Below are positions 54,684-64,000 of a stretch of 64,000 nucleotides of DNA, piece after piece. The translations under genes and the position numbers were made by a program. The notes under the pieces were generated by a model. That model was not told the origin of the DNA, ran no database searches, and saw only the letters and a program-made list of their open reading frames with translations. The stretch comes from Trichosporon coremiiforme (taxonomy: Eukaryota > Basidiomycota > Tremellomycetes > Trichosporonales > Trichosporonaceae). Positions within the stretch are counted from its first letter, which is position 1. Each line of letters starts with the position of its first letter. Location of the stretch: positions 618,570 through 682,569 of the forward strand of contig BCJJ01000001.1 in NCBI GenBank assembly GCA_039545355.1. Reading direction: 5' to 3'.

Positions 54684-57600
54684 ATGTCCGAGCAGCCAGC
54701 CGACGACGAGCACAGCCGCCCGACCTCGACTGCTGCGTCTTCCTCCGAAGCGACAGTTGTCCCATGGAAGCCTTCGTCGCTTGGTCAGGAACAGGATGAG
54801 GACATGCACGACCAAGACTCTACCCTGTTAACGACGAATCGCCTGGTTTCGGTCCGGCTTTCCGACGGATCATCATTAGGGCCACCACATGCGGAGGAGC
54901 GGAGGAGGACCATCTCGGGCAAGAGCATGGCTACGACTGCGACCTCCCGGACAAGTTGGCAAACGCAGGGCTCTAACTGGCAGCCGGAAGAGCGAACACA
55001 ACTGGACGATGTCCTTCACTTCGCCCCTGTCGAGTTCGACACCCACTTGAAGATCCCGTCCAGCTTCAACTACAAGCGAGGAAGCCATGCTAGTAAAGCC
55101 AGCCGAACCAGCAAGATCAGCAAGACTAGCAAGGTCAGCAAGCTTAGCGGGGTCAGTGGTTCGACCCACAACTCTCGGTCGGCTTCCCCCGCGTACCTGA
55201 CGGCTGAGGATTTCGGGAACGGCTCAAGCATCAATGACCGCCACCACTTGTCCCGCAGCTCGTTCTACACCTCAGATGCGGCCACGTCAACGAACACGCA
55301 CGACTTTACGGATGCTCGACCACACAGCCCGGACTCGTCGTATCACGACGACCTCGACTCATACCAGACGGAGTCGGAACCAGAATCAGAAACGACACAC
55401 GAGGGCGGACCGCCTGAGCCAAAGGAAGACAGTGTTACCGGGGCGGCTGTTCCTAACCTAGGCCGTTCAGTCGTTCCGGATAGCGGGGACCAGGTGCCTA
55501 GCCCACCGTCACTACCGGATAAGCCAGATGAGCCGCAACCATCAACGGAGGAGAAGGAGGTCAAGAAGGAGGTCGAGAAGGAGAAAGGGGTGACGCTGCG
55601 AAGGGAGTCCACCACACGGAGCTTGCTGGAGCGCATGGCACTGCAGCATGTCATGAACAATAAGGCCCTCCCCCCGCGGCCAACGAGTATGCCCGGTCGG
55701 CCACGGAGTACACAACCGCGACCAAAGTCGATGGCGCTGTCGCGGCCATCATCCAAATCTGTCAAGTCGGAGAAGTCACTGCACTCGAATGCATACACCC
55801 AGCCCAGCATTGCGTCAGTGACACAGACGTACAGCAAGTACCGGATACAGTCTGGGCACCGGGTCAACGACTCGTTCATCTGGGTCGACAGCGAGGTCGA
55901 GCCAGCCTATGCCAACATGACGCCTATCCGCTTCTGGATTGTCTTCATCGCAATGAAGTAGGTCGCCGAATGTGGCCGAGCTGACCTGCCAGCCTTAACG
56001 TTGCCATGTTCGCCCTCGACCAGGTCCTGGTCATCATTGCCGCCCCACGGATAGCGGCCTCCTTCAATGCTCTCGATCGAAGTAAGTCATGAGCTCGAGA
56101 ACGCGCCGTTAGTAGCTAACGCACAGTCGCTTGGTAAGTTCAATTTGTTTTGGGATCCCCACATGTGCTGACCGCCATCTCCCAGGCTGAATATCGCGTG
56201 AGTGTTTATTAACAAGGTATATCTGAGCTGACTGCAGTTTCTTCATCCCCTGCGCTGCGGCGTTGCTGCTTTACACCCAGATCATGAGCATCTTCCCGCC
56301 ACGCTACGTTTACCTGGCGGCTCTGATCATCTTCATGGTAGGCAACGCCGTCTCAGGATCGGCGACGTCCATGACAGCCCTCCTGGTTGGCCGCTCGGTC
56401 TCTGCTCTTGGCGGGGCAGGCATTTCGAAGTAAGCATTGCCCGTCGATTCAGCTGACAACAGCACCACCTTCTTGGTCGCTACCGACATCATCCCGTCGA
56501 TGAGGCGGTCACGGCTCTTTGATCTCTTTGGGTTGAGCTACATCCTGGCTTCAGTCTTCGGGCCGTTAATTGGAGGTGGGCTCACGGACCTGGGTGCCTC
56601 TTGGGGATGGCGCTGGTGCTTTTACATCTACCTGCCCATCTGCGGTGCCACGCTCCTGGCCTTGGCCATCTTCCTGCCCAGCACTCCGCTCGTCTCCCCG
56701 TTCGATGGTCAAGAAGACACCCGACCGCGGTGGAAGCGAGCGCTGTCGATCGACTACCTGTCCTTCGCGCTCACGCTTTCCTTTCTGTTCTGCTTCTGCT
56801 TCGCTCTGCAGTGGGGAGGTGTCACCCGATCCTGGAACGACCCGAACGTCGTCGTTGCGCTGGTGTTCTCGGGTGTGCTCTTCATCACCCTGATCGCCTG
56901 GAGCTACTTCCGTGGACCGAAGGCTATGATCCCTATGTCGCTGTTCCGAAGTGTCCACTTCAACGGTGCGATCTGGGTGGCGTTCTTCGGCTACTCTCTG
57001 GTCGTCGTCATCCTCTTTTACCTCAGCATTTACTTTCAGAGCTCGCGGGGGACCTCAGCGACGAGGGCCGGAGTGTTACTCCTCGGTATCCAGTGTGCGG
57101 TGAGCCCCGTTCTGATCCTGGCCGGCAAGTTCGGCGAGCGCACCGGTTACGCCAAGGTGCCCATCGTCATCGGCTGCATCCTAGTCGCTACCGTCACTGG
57201 CCTCATGTCCACCTACAAGGCGACCACGTCGCTGGCCACGGTCGTGGGCCTGGAGATCCTCGCCGGGGTCGGTCTCGGCCTCATTCTGAACCTCATCGTC
57301 GTCCTCATGCAGGCTAAGTACTACAAGAACCCGCATCTCACTCCGCACGCCACAAATGTCTTCAATGTGAGTAGCTATCGGGCTGATGATAGCTAACATC
57401 AGTTCTGGGGCTTTGTTGGGCGGGTGATCGGTCTCGCCATCGCGACCACCATCTTCGAGAACAAGCTGCACAACACGGTCAACTACACAGCCTTGCGACA
57501 GGAGACGAAGACTGCCTTGCTTCGATCCCCGCTCATCATGTGGGACAACAGCGATCTCCTCAGCGAGCGCAACCTGAGGTTCATGCAAGAGACGTACGCC

Positions 57601-58842
57601 GACGCGATCCACAACGTCTGGTGGCTCTGCTTGGCCATGGCTCTCTGTTGTGGCTATGCCGCGATGACCATGCGGAACCTGAAGCTGGATGACACTCAGG
57701 ACGATGGAAACCCGAGAATTGCTCCTTCCTGCGCAGCTTCGATCCACACGACGGAGGCAAGGTCGCCCTTCGAGAAAGAGGACGCGCGTAGCTTGATCCG
57801 GTACTCGGCGCCGCCCGGCAGCTTCAAGCCTGGCCAGCCGGCCTCGCAGCGGTCGTCCGTCCAGCGCTCCTCCGTTCAGCGTTCGTCGATTCAGCCTTCG
57901 ATCCAACGCTCCTCGCTGCAGCCGTCTGTTGCGCGCTCCTCAATGCAGCGGTCTTCCCTACGCTCTGGATCTCGCCATGCCTCACTTCCTCCACCCGTTC
58001 CCCCTCTCCCGGATATGTCCAGCTTGTCGTCCGCGCATGCAGCCAGGACGCCTAGCTCAGTCAACTCCGCTCTACCCTGGGGTCAGCAGGCATCAAGCAC
58101 CCTTCGGGCCTCCCCCGCCTCTCCGCCTCCTGTTCCGCCATCGCTCATTCCTCCGTCGCCCGTCGTCCGGTCACCTATTCCGCCGTCTCCTGCACCCAGC
58201 ATGCCCAAGTCGGCCCCGCTTCCATTCCCCGAGATGCCTGAGCCTGCGTACATGACACCTAAGACCATGCCATCGCAGGAGGCAGAGGAGCTTCCATCTG
58301 CCGACGACTCGTCAATGGCTCTCCCGGATGTGCGTAGTTTCACTCCCCTGGATACAAACAAGATCTTATCGCTGCACGAGTCTCTGCATGACGACCACTC
58401 TCTGAACGGCTCCACCGAGAGGCTACGCATGACGGATCGGTACCCGGACGTCAGCCCCCGGACAAGCTTCGAGAGGGCTAGTTTCGAACGTCCTAGGCTG
58501 GAAACTCTGGGACGTCCCAGTCTGGAAGGTCGAGCGCTGCCAGTGGTCCCCACGCCTTCCAGCTCTACAACCAGCCTGTCGTCTGTGACTGTGATCGGCC
58601 CGCGTCCACAGCCCATGACGCCCTCGGACAAGCCTTCCGGACCCGGCAGCTCTACGACGAGCCTTGCTTCGACAGTCGGTGGCCCAAGGCCGGCACCCGC
58701 GTCGAACCGCGGCGTCGGAGGGCCCCGGACCCTTGGCGGACCGCGGCCCCTACCGAAGTCGCCTCTTCCCCCTGTGCCAACGCAGAGTCGGACGTCGGTT
58801 GACCAGACCAAGGCCAAGTCCAGAGCGGACAACATGGTTTAA
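54684..58842 (+). CDS. MFS drug:H+ antiporter-like transporter (DHA14 type) with long disordered tails
   Basis: Membrane exporter of the 14-helix DHA2/DHA14 group. Exons 54684-55957, 55993-56081, 56127-56133 (7 nt), 56186-56197 (12 nt), 56238-56429, 56463-57366 and 57403-58842 sum to 3918 nt, 1305 aa. The first helix has LNVAMFALDQVLVIIAAPRI, then DRIAWLNIAFFIPCAAALLL, motif C-like ALLVGRSVSALGGAGI, and the signature VFGPLIGGGLTDLGASWGWRW followed by FYIYLPIC. About 410 residues precede helix 1 and about 380 follow the last helix. Both tails are Ser/Pro-rich, with local repeats (KASRTSKISKTSKVSKLS; QRSSVQRSSVQRSSIQ). Most MFS transporters are 500-600 aa. Substrate unknown. Confidence 0.93.
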
Positions 58843-59806
58843 GCGTTTCGCGTACTGTACCTGTCTCGAGGAGATGGCGAAGAGCGTGCTCGACGGTCAC
58901 GACAGCAACAGCAACAACAACAAAACAGACCAGGGTTTGGGTTATGGCGAGAAGGAGCGCGCGCAAGCAGCAGGGTCGGAGGTTTCAGATTCTGACGTCG
59001 GTTCCACCACAGCTCGATCCGATCACGTCCCTAGCACATTAACCCGATCTCATTCATCACAACATCATACTGTCCGGCCGCATCTCATTGACATTTGTAC
59101 AATACACAAGCGAGCGCACGGCGCTACGACTGGCATCTAGGAGGTTATGCAAGACATTGTATGATCGGCTGAGATGCGGAGGTACGTTGACCGCATGGCA
59201 GCAAGTGTGCAAATGTTCGGATGAAACGGGAGGGGCTGGCTGCGGTCTCGATCGGGTGCGCATGGATGCTGCAGGTAGCTGACAGCGGAAGGGCGCCGAA
59301 AGGAAGGAAGGAAGGAAGGAAGGAAGGAAGGAAGGAAGGAAGGAAGGAAGGAAGGAAGGAAGCAAGGAAGCAAGGAAGCAAGGAAGCAAGGAACGCAGGC
59401 ACGATGTCGAAACCGGGCCCACTGAGTTGTCTCAGGCTTGTCGAGGCGTTCCTGCGTGTTCCTGCAATGCGCCCTGCAAACTCTGGCTAGCCTGGGTCGT
59501 CTAGTGTGGGTCGTACGGGGCAGTGGAGATTGAGGCGAGTTGACTCAACCCTGGGTCGTAATGACCATATGGCGCCGCCAGCGACGCCTAACGCCTCACA
59601 CACGCGCATCAGACGAGACAACAAGCGAGTCTCTGTGCGTCTCGTCTCGTATTGTCAACACATTATTCATTCACTTGCTTTCACTTTACTTGCATCCAGA
59701 TCTGTGCATATCACCAGTCTCGCCAGTCTACCCTACTCAACAGCTGTAATCGACCCCGACCCATTGGTACGAGCACCACGACAATAAAGGAGCGGGCGGC
59801 GACAAT
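58843..59806. other. Intergenic region with GGAA microsatellite
   Basis: Between the MFS stop and the DUF3224-like gene. It contains the 94-bp GGAA/GCAA repeat listed separately. No gene is found. Confidence 0.5.
59300..59393. repeat. (GGAA)n microsatellite decaying into AAGC AAGG units
   Basis: About fifteen tandem GGAA units at 59300-59361 pass into four AAGCAAGG units to 59393. Non-coding; length is probably variable between isolates. Confidence 0.95.
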
Positions 59807-61004
59807 ATGAGCGAGAAAGTGGACGACCCAACACCGAGCAAGCCGAGCGACATTGGGCTCGCCGATGAGCCTGAGCCGCCCATCCCTCCCACTTCTACCA
59901 CCTCCACCACCTCCGCCCCCTCCGCCTCCTCTGCCTCCTCTGCCTCTCAACCTCCCCCTTCCACGTCCTCCACCACAGGCGAGGCCCCCTCTGCCACAGA
60001 ACCCGAGGAGGAGACGACCCCGACGGCGACGAATCCGGCCCCTCCCATCCCTCCCTCTGATGAAGTTGAGCAGGTGGACATCACGGAGGATCCCGAGACT
60101 GCCACTGGACAAGGACAGCAGGTCAGGGCAAGCTTCAAGAGCGCGAGCTGGAAGAGCGTCACGCCCGAGTTCACGGCCCCACTGCCGTTCCAGAGCATGA
60201 TCATCATTGAGGAGTATGATGTCGAGGGGGCTCTCTGGAGCGGGAAGGCTTGGCAAATGGTTACCACGTAAGTCCCCTGGAGCCGGCTCGCGATAGCGAG
60301 ATGGCGAGCATGGAGCAGAGGGGGTGGAGATAGGAAAGGGGGAAAGGGGGTTGGATATCGGGGAAGTGACGAGGGCCGCGTGAGCGTCGCAGAGGAAGAG
60401 AGACGCGAGACGCGAGACGCGCTCACGCCTGACGCCTGGAAGCCAGGAGCAGGCCGCTGTGGCTTGTCCTACGCTCATCCCCTCGTCCTCACCCGCTGAC
60501 CTGTTGCGGAACGGGGCTTGCTGTACCCCTCCCGGGGCCACCAGACGCTGACTCACTGGCCGCTGCTCGCTCGCTCGCATCGGCGCTGACACTCGCAGCA
60601 TGGCAACCGACCCCACGTCGTGGTTCTACTCTGGCGAGCTCGTGTTCCAGGGCACGATCCGGGGCCGCAAGGGCAAGTGCATCTTCCGTTCGACCGGAAG
60701 CGTGAGCACCGCCGATGGCCTGAACGGCTCGCTCGAGCTCATTCCCGAGACTGCATCGTGAGTACTCCCCCAATCTCTTCTTCGCACCCGCGTCGGTCGC
60801 CGCACGGCCTGTGGCCTCGCACCTACCATTCGAGGTTTTCAGAGCCTGAGTGCGAGCTTGGTTTAGGGCTGGCCCGAGCATAAGGGTGAAGGAGGACATG
60901 CTGACGACAGCGACGAGCTCGCCGGCCTCAAGGCGACGGGCACCTGCAAGGAGAAGGAGGTCGCGCCCCACCTCCCCATCCGGTACTCGCTGACTCTCGC
61001 TTAA
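59807..61004 (+). CDS. DUF3224-like beta-barrel protein with disordered N-terminal extension
   Basis: Introns 60268-60598 and 60758-60910 leave 714 nt, 237 aa. Residues 1-~110 are Ser/Thr/Pro/Glu-rich and disordered. The C-terminal ~125 residues form a compact beta-rich domain: WKSVTPEFTAPLPFQSM, ALWSGKAWQMVTTMATDPTS with SGELVFQGTIRGRKGKC, then RSTGSVSTADGLNGSLELIP and DELAGLKATGTC. The 'G-x-F-x-HTG/STG … LNGSLELIP … ELAGLKATG' order is that of DUF3224, an allene-oxide-cyclase-like barrel found mostly in bacteria. Function unknown; a small-molecule-binding role is speculative. No signal peptide. The family call is from memory of the pattern, not from a search. Confidence 0.72.
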
Positions 61005-61075
61005 TCCTTCTTGCTAGTTAAGTTCCCATAATACTCTTAATTACCGTGCCGTGTCTTCATGATGCCATTTGCTAT

Positions 61076-61865
61076 TTACTGCTTGCCCTCGAGGATGTCC
61101 TCGACGCGCTTCTTCTTGTTCGCGTTGCCGCCGCCTGTGATCGCGCGGTCTGTGCGCGTGCCGATGCGGATGTCCGTCTGGCGTTAGCTACACCTTGGAT
61201 CCTGAAAACTGAGCTGGTGCTCAGACGGTGGAGAGTTGAGTGCGGCATGGAAAAATGGAATGAAGGTAAAGTGTATACTCACGGCAATGCGCGGCGTGCC
61301 GAGGGCGTGCACGGCCTTGTGACAGTCGCCGATCGCCTGATGTCAGCTTATCATCGACGGCCAGCTCACCTGCATGACCTTGTCCCACGGTCCCTCGAGG
61401 TTGGTGCCGTAGCCGCTGGTTGTTAGCTCACTGACAGCAGACATCGGTATAGCTATTCTTGCCCCACGCTCCCAGTGGCGCTTAGATGAGGGTTACAGAG
61501 AGGTCATGGGAGATACTCGGGTGGCCTGATGTAGGGAAGACACGTACTGAAGCTGTGTGATGTGTCAGTTTGGAAGGAGGAGCAGAACTCACCTTGTACT
61601 CGAGACCCGACTTCTCAAGCACGCGCTGGCACTCGGCGATCTGCGGGCCGACAGAGGGCGACTCGGTCCCCATGGGGATGAGACAGACTGTGCGTCAGCT
61701 TAACACTGCCCAATGAAGCTGTGCTCGTCTTCCTCGTCGCCAGACTCTTGAGGGAAGGCACTCAGCTTTCGCCTAACGAGCCCAACGTCGAAGCGCGGGT
61801 CGATGCGAAAGGGACAGGCAACAGGTATACTCACAGTCGGCAACGGCGTACAGTTCGTTGGACAT
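61076..61865 (-). CDS. ECM15: Thiamine-binding-like protein (UPF0045, Ecm15/YqgV family)
   Basis: Small ferredoxin-like-fold protein; relatives bind thiamine. Six exons 61865-61835, 61687-61593, 61552-61548 (5 nt), 61415-61370, 61336-61283 and 61177-61076 sum to 333 nt, 110 aa, the normal size of the family. Conserved pieces: VADFCLIPMGTESPSVGPQI, AECQRVLEKSGLEYK, LHGYGTNLEGPWDKVMQAI, GDCHKAVHALGTPRI and DIRIGTRTD. Without the 5-nt micro-exon the LHGYGTN motif and the frame are lost. The N-terminus starts MSNELYAV at the first ATG. Cytosolic expected. Its stop is 72 bp from that of the DUF3224-like gene, tail to tail. Confidence 0.9.
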
Positions 61866-62283
61866 GGTGAGCTTTGGGTTTTTTGGGTAATGACAAGAGA
61901 CAGGGAGAGAAGAGGGAATGAACGGAGGACGGCCAGACACGACACGAACAGGGGAGGGCACGGAATGTGAGCCGACGTCATGATCCGGTCATCCGACGGT
62001 GGTGAGTGGCCGCACAGAATGCCGATCCGATTAGTTACCAGCGGAGGACCGGAATCCGCCTCCACTCTTCGTATTGTCTTCCTCCTTCCCTGTCCTCATT
62101 CGCCCTTTCTCGTTCCTCCGGACTGACTGCCATCGTGCGTGTACAGACATGCAGGTAGAGTACATCGTGCAGCGTACAGGATACATGACACCAGACGTAC
62201 ACTCCCTCCTATCTCTCTCGACTGATACAATTCTTTTCTTCTGACTCGACTCTCGACATTTTGACGACAGGTGACGGCCAAAC
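61866..62283. other. Intergenic region
   Basis: These 418 bp contain the promoter of the UPF0045 gene (minus) and the 3' end of the proline-rich protein gene. No other feature is seen. Confidence 0.5.
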
Positions 62284-62727
62284 TCAGGCCCAGGAGTGCT
62301 TCCCCTCATACCCGTCGTGGGTCCTGTAGGGCGAGTACAGGCGGCAGAATGCGCACCTCCAACGGCGCTTCGTCATGTAAAACTGGCAAGGCTCTGGCGT
62401 CATGTCAGCAACTCTCACTCGGTGGAACATACGGTTCCTGTTTTCGCCCGTCGTGTCGTGCCCGTCGCAGATCAAGGTTGGCTTGGCGCCCGGGGTCGGT
62501 TGGGAAGCGGTCACGGGATCGGTGGGACTCTTCATTGCGACCGGGGCCAGGCGGAGCGCAGGGCGTATAGGGCGGTGAGGTACAGGATGCGCAGGGATGG
62601 TGGGGACGGGCTGGGGGTGGTGCGGAGCTGGCGGCTGGTGGTACGGAGCAGGCGCAAGGAGCAGTGGTACAGGCGGCGGGAGCACGGGCTGGAGATGTAT
62701 GGCGAAGCTTGTACTTGGAGGAGCCAT
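62284..62727 (-). CDS. Small proline-rich protein with C-terminal CxxC segment, unknown
   Basis: Frame of 444 nt with a probable in-frame 36-nt intron (62383-62418, GTGAGA donor, GCTGAC branch, CAG acceptor), giving 135 aa. The N-terminal ~60 residues are Pro/His/Ala-rich. The C-terminal part (KPTLICDGHD, then RRWRCAFCRLYSPYRTHDGYEG) has a single CxxC and basic residues, which might bind metal or nucleic acid; this is speculative. A TATA box (TATAAAG, minus strand, 62767-62773) places transcription start near 62735-62745, so the ATG at 62727 is preferred over the one at 62755. Family not recognised. Confidence 0.5.
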   Translation of the reverse strand: MAPPSTSFAIHLQPVLPPPVPLLLAPAPYHQPPAPHHPQPVPTIPAHPVPHRPIRPALRLAPVAMKSPTDPVTASQPTPGAKPTLICDGHDTTGENRNRMFHRVRVADMTPEPCQFYMTKRRWRCAFCRLYSPYRTHDGYEGKHSWA

Positions 62728-63308
62728 GTCGCAGGATGTGGATCAGCGAGACCATGGTCGGGCGGCCTTTATATCTGTTGGAGCTGTCTCAGCTGGGACC
62801 CAGGTGAGGCGGCGATCCAGTTGCGATCCAGGTGCGACTCAGCTGTGAGTCCGAGATGAGCTCGTGCTTAGTGATGCACACGAGTGCACACAGTGCGCAA
62901 GTGTGCACGCCGGTGACACAACGGACGCCCCGTGTTCACGTTCACACACAGTGCTCGACTTAAGATCGGCTCGCACCAGATCGACCTTGGGTCTCGTAGC
63001 TTGCTCGCGCTGCCTGAGCCGTGGACGGACGTAGTTGCGCACAGGCGCACGTAGTGCCACAGATGGCGACGGTGCGACAGATGACACCAAGAGTGCGGTC
63101 TTCCTCGCATTCCACACAGCACACGACTCAGATCTGGGTACGCTTGCGTTGTCGTCAGCACTCTGCCCAGCTCCGTCATAAGCCTCATGTCCGGTGGCCG
63201 AAAGTGCGGTGTCGGACAGCGGTCCCCACCACATTACTTGAACATTTGCATTCTCGGGACATGCTTTGTAAGTTACGACTATTCTACAACATCTCTCACT
63301 TGAGACTT
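62728..63308. promoter_or_regulatory. Intergenic region with TATA promoter of the proline-rich gene
   Basis: It holds a minus-strand TATA box (TATAAAG at 62767-62773) serving the gene at 62727. The rest is GC-rich, with many GTGCACA-like strings around 62875-62945. No gene is seen. Confidence 0.55.
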
Positions 63309-64000
63309 CTATGTGCTCTCACCCGGGTGGACTCCGTTTCCGTTTCCATTCCCGTTGCTGTTGGCGTGGTGCAGGCCATCCCGCCAGGTCCGGTTGCGCT
63401 GCTCCTGCTCCTCCTCCTCCTCGTCCGTCATCGGGAGCGCGATCTTACCGTCCTTGTTGTTCTTCCACCACCAGCCGGCGGCACCGAGGAGAACAATGAC
63501 GACAAGCCCGATGCCCAGCGTCAGCAGCAGCGGCTGGTAGCGCACGAACCATGACGGGTGGTACGGCTCCAGCACGGCGTCGATCATGAGCACGCCCCCG
63601 CCGAGCGTCATGCCGTTGCGCAGCAGAGGCGTGTCACTGACGGCGTGCTGGCGCCAGAGCCGAGACCGCAGCACTCGCTTGGAGTCGATTTTCGGATCCT
63701 CCGGGTCCTCGTCATCGTCGTCGTCCGAGTTGCGGCGCCAGCGGACCGTCGCCCGTCCGACAAAGCCGATCTCTGCGCCCTTTGAGTTCACACCGCGAGC
63801 GTTATGCACGCCAACAAGGTAGCCCTCAGACTGCGGCTTGTCGTCGTCGTCGTCCTTGTTGTGACTAGTGATGCTGCGGAACGCGAGGCGGCCGTAGTCG
63901 CCCTTGTTCAGCGTCGGGTACAGCATGTCGTCATTCAAGCTGAGCGGGCTACCAGGCCTTGGCAAAGTGCTGCCAAGCTTGCCGGCAAACTGAGAGTCGT
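63309..64000 (-). CDS. C-terminal part of a single-pass membrane protein, unknown (partial)
   Basis: An uninterrupted frame enters from the right edge and stops at 63309, about 230 codons. The N-terminal side is soluble (LGSTLPRPGSPLSLNDDMLY, GYLVGVHNARGVNSKGAEIG, RATVRWRR) with acidic Asp runs. One strong transmembrane helix follows (PLLLTLGIGLVVIVLLGAAG) next to WWWK. An acidic tail (TDEEEEEQEQ) and Asn-Gly repeats (NSNGNGNGNG) end the protein. A tail of this kind suggests a type I membrane protein with a short cytosolic end, but topology is inferred. The real start lies beyond the window. Confidence 0.7.
   Translation of the reverse strand, partial: DSQFAGKLGSTLPRPGSPLSLNDDMLYPTLNKGDYGRLAFRSITSHNKDDDDDKPQSEGYLVGVHNARGVNSKGAEIGFVGRATVRWRRNSDDDDDEDPEDPKIDSKRVLRSRLWRQHAVSDTPLLRNGMTLGGGVLMIDAVLEPYHPSWFVRYQPLLLTLGIGLVVIVLLGAAGWWWKNNKDGKIALPMTDEEEEEQEQRNRTWRDGLHHANSNGNGNGNGVHPGEST

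Overview
The window looks like nuclear DNA of a GC-rich basidiomycete yeast. It is probably a tremellomycete, and the Trichosporonales are my best guess, by inference from GC content and protein character only. Genes are split by many short introns (mostly 33-60 nt) with GTGAGT/GTAAGT donors, CTGAC/CTAAC branch sites and YAG acceptors. Promoters are CT-rich, and there is no sign of operons. I rebuilt exon structures by hand. For most multi-exon genes the exon lengths sum to an exact multiple of three, which is independent support for the models.

Layout from left to right. 1-7 kb: a partial gene at the edge, a GCP5/6-like gamma-tubulin complex component, the 18S rRNA methyltransferase BUD23 (divergent from GCP across a CACGTG-bearing promoter) and a Tra2-type SR protein. 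7-22 kb: a gene-poor stretch holding one GPI-anchored secreted protein, a decayed gene on the minus strand (about 12.3-15.6 kb) and two intron-containing tRNA genes (Ser-CGA and Lys-CUU). 22-38 kb: a large disordered protein, a short SRP72, a CLC chloride channel/transporter with CBS domains, and a class 3 (diacylglycerol-type) lipase. 38-42 kb: a STYX-like pseudophosphatase, an Atl1-type DNA alkyltransferase-like protein and a small secreted protein. 44-48.6 kb: a cluster of small Gly/Ser-rich GPI-anchored proteins that share a sequence motif; at least two members are frame-disrupted. 49.9-52.6 kb: a small secreted/membrane protein and a CipC (DUF3759) protein. 54.7-64 kb: an MFS transporter with very long disordered tails, a DUF3224-like barrel protein, an Ecm15/UPF0045 thiamine-binding-like protein, a small proline-rich protein and a partial membrane protein.

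Most genes are unrelated housekeeping or transport functions. The parts that go beyond routine annotation are (1) the GPI-protein cluster, with its shared motif, repeated promoter module and frame disruptions; (2) micro-exons of 5, 7 and 12 nt in two genes, each needed to keep both frame and a conserved motif; (3) an in-frame, stop-free 261-nt intron in the lipase; and (4) a catalytically incompetent P-loop in the STYX-like protein. Nothing here resembles a bacterial-style defence or mobile system, and no intact transposon was seen.
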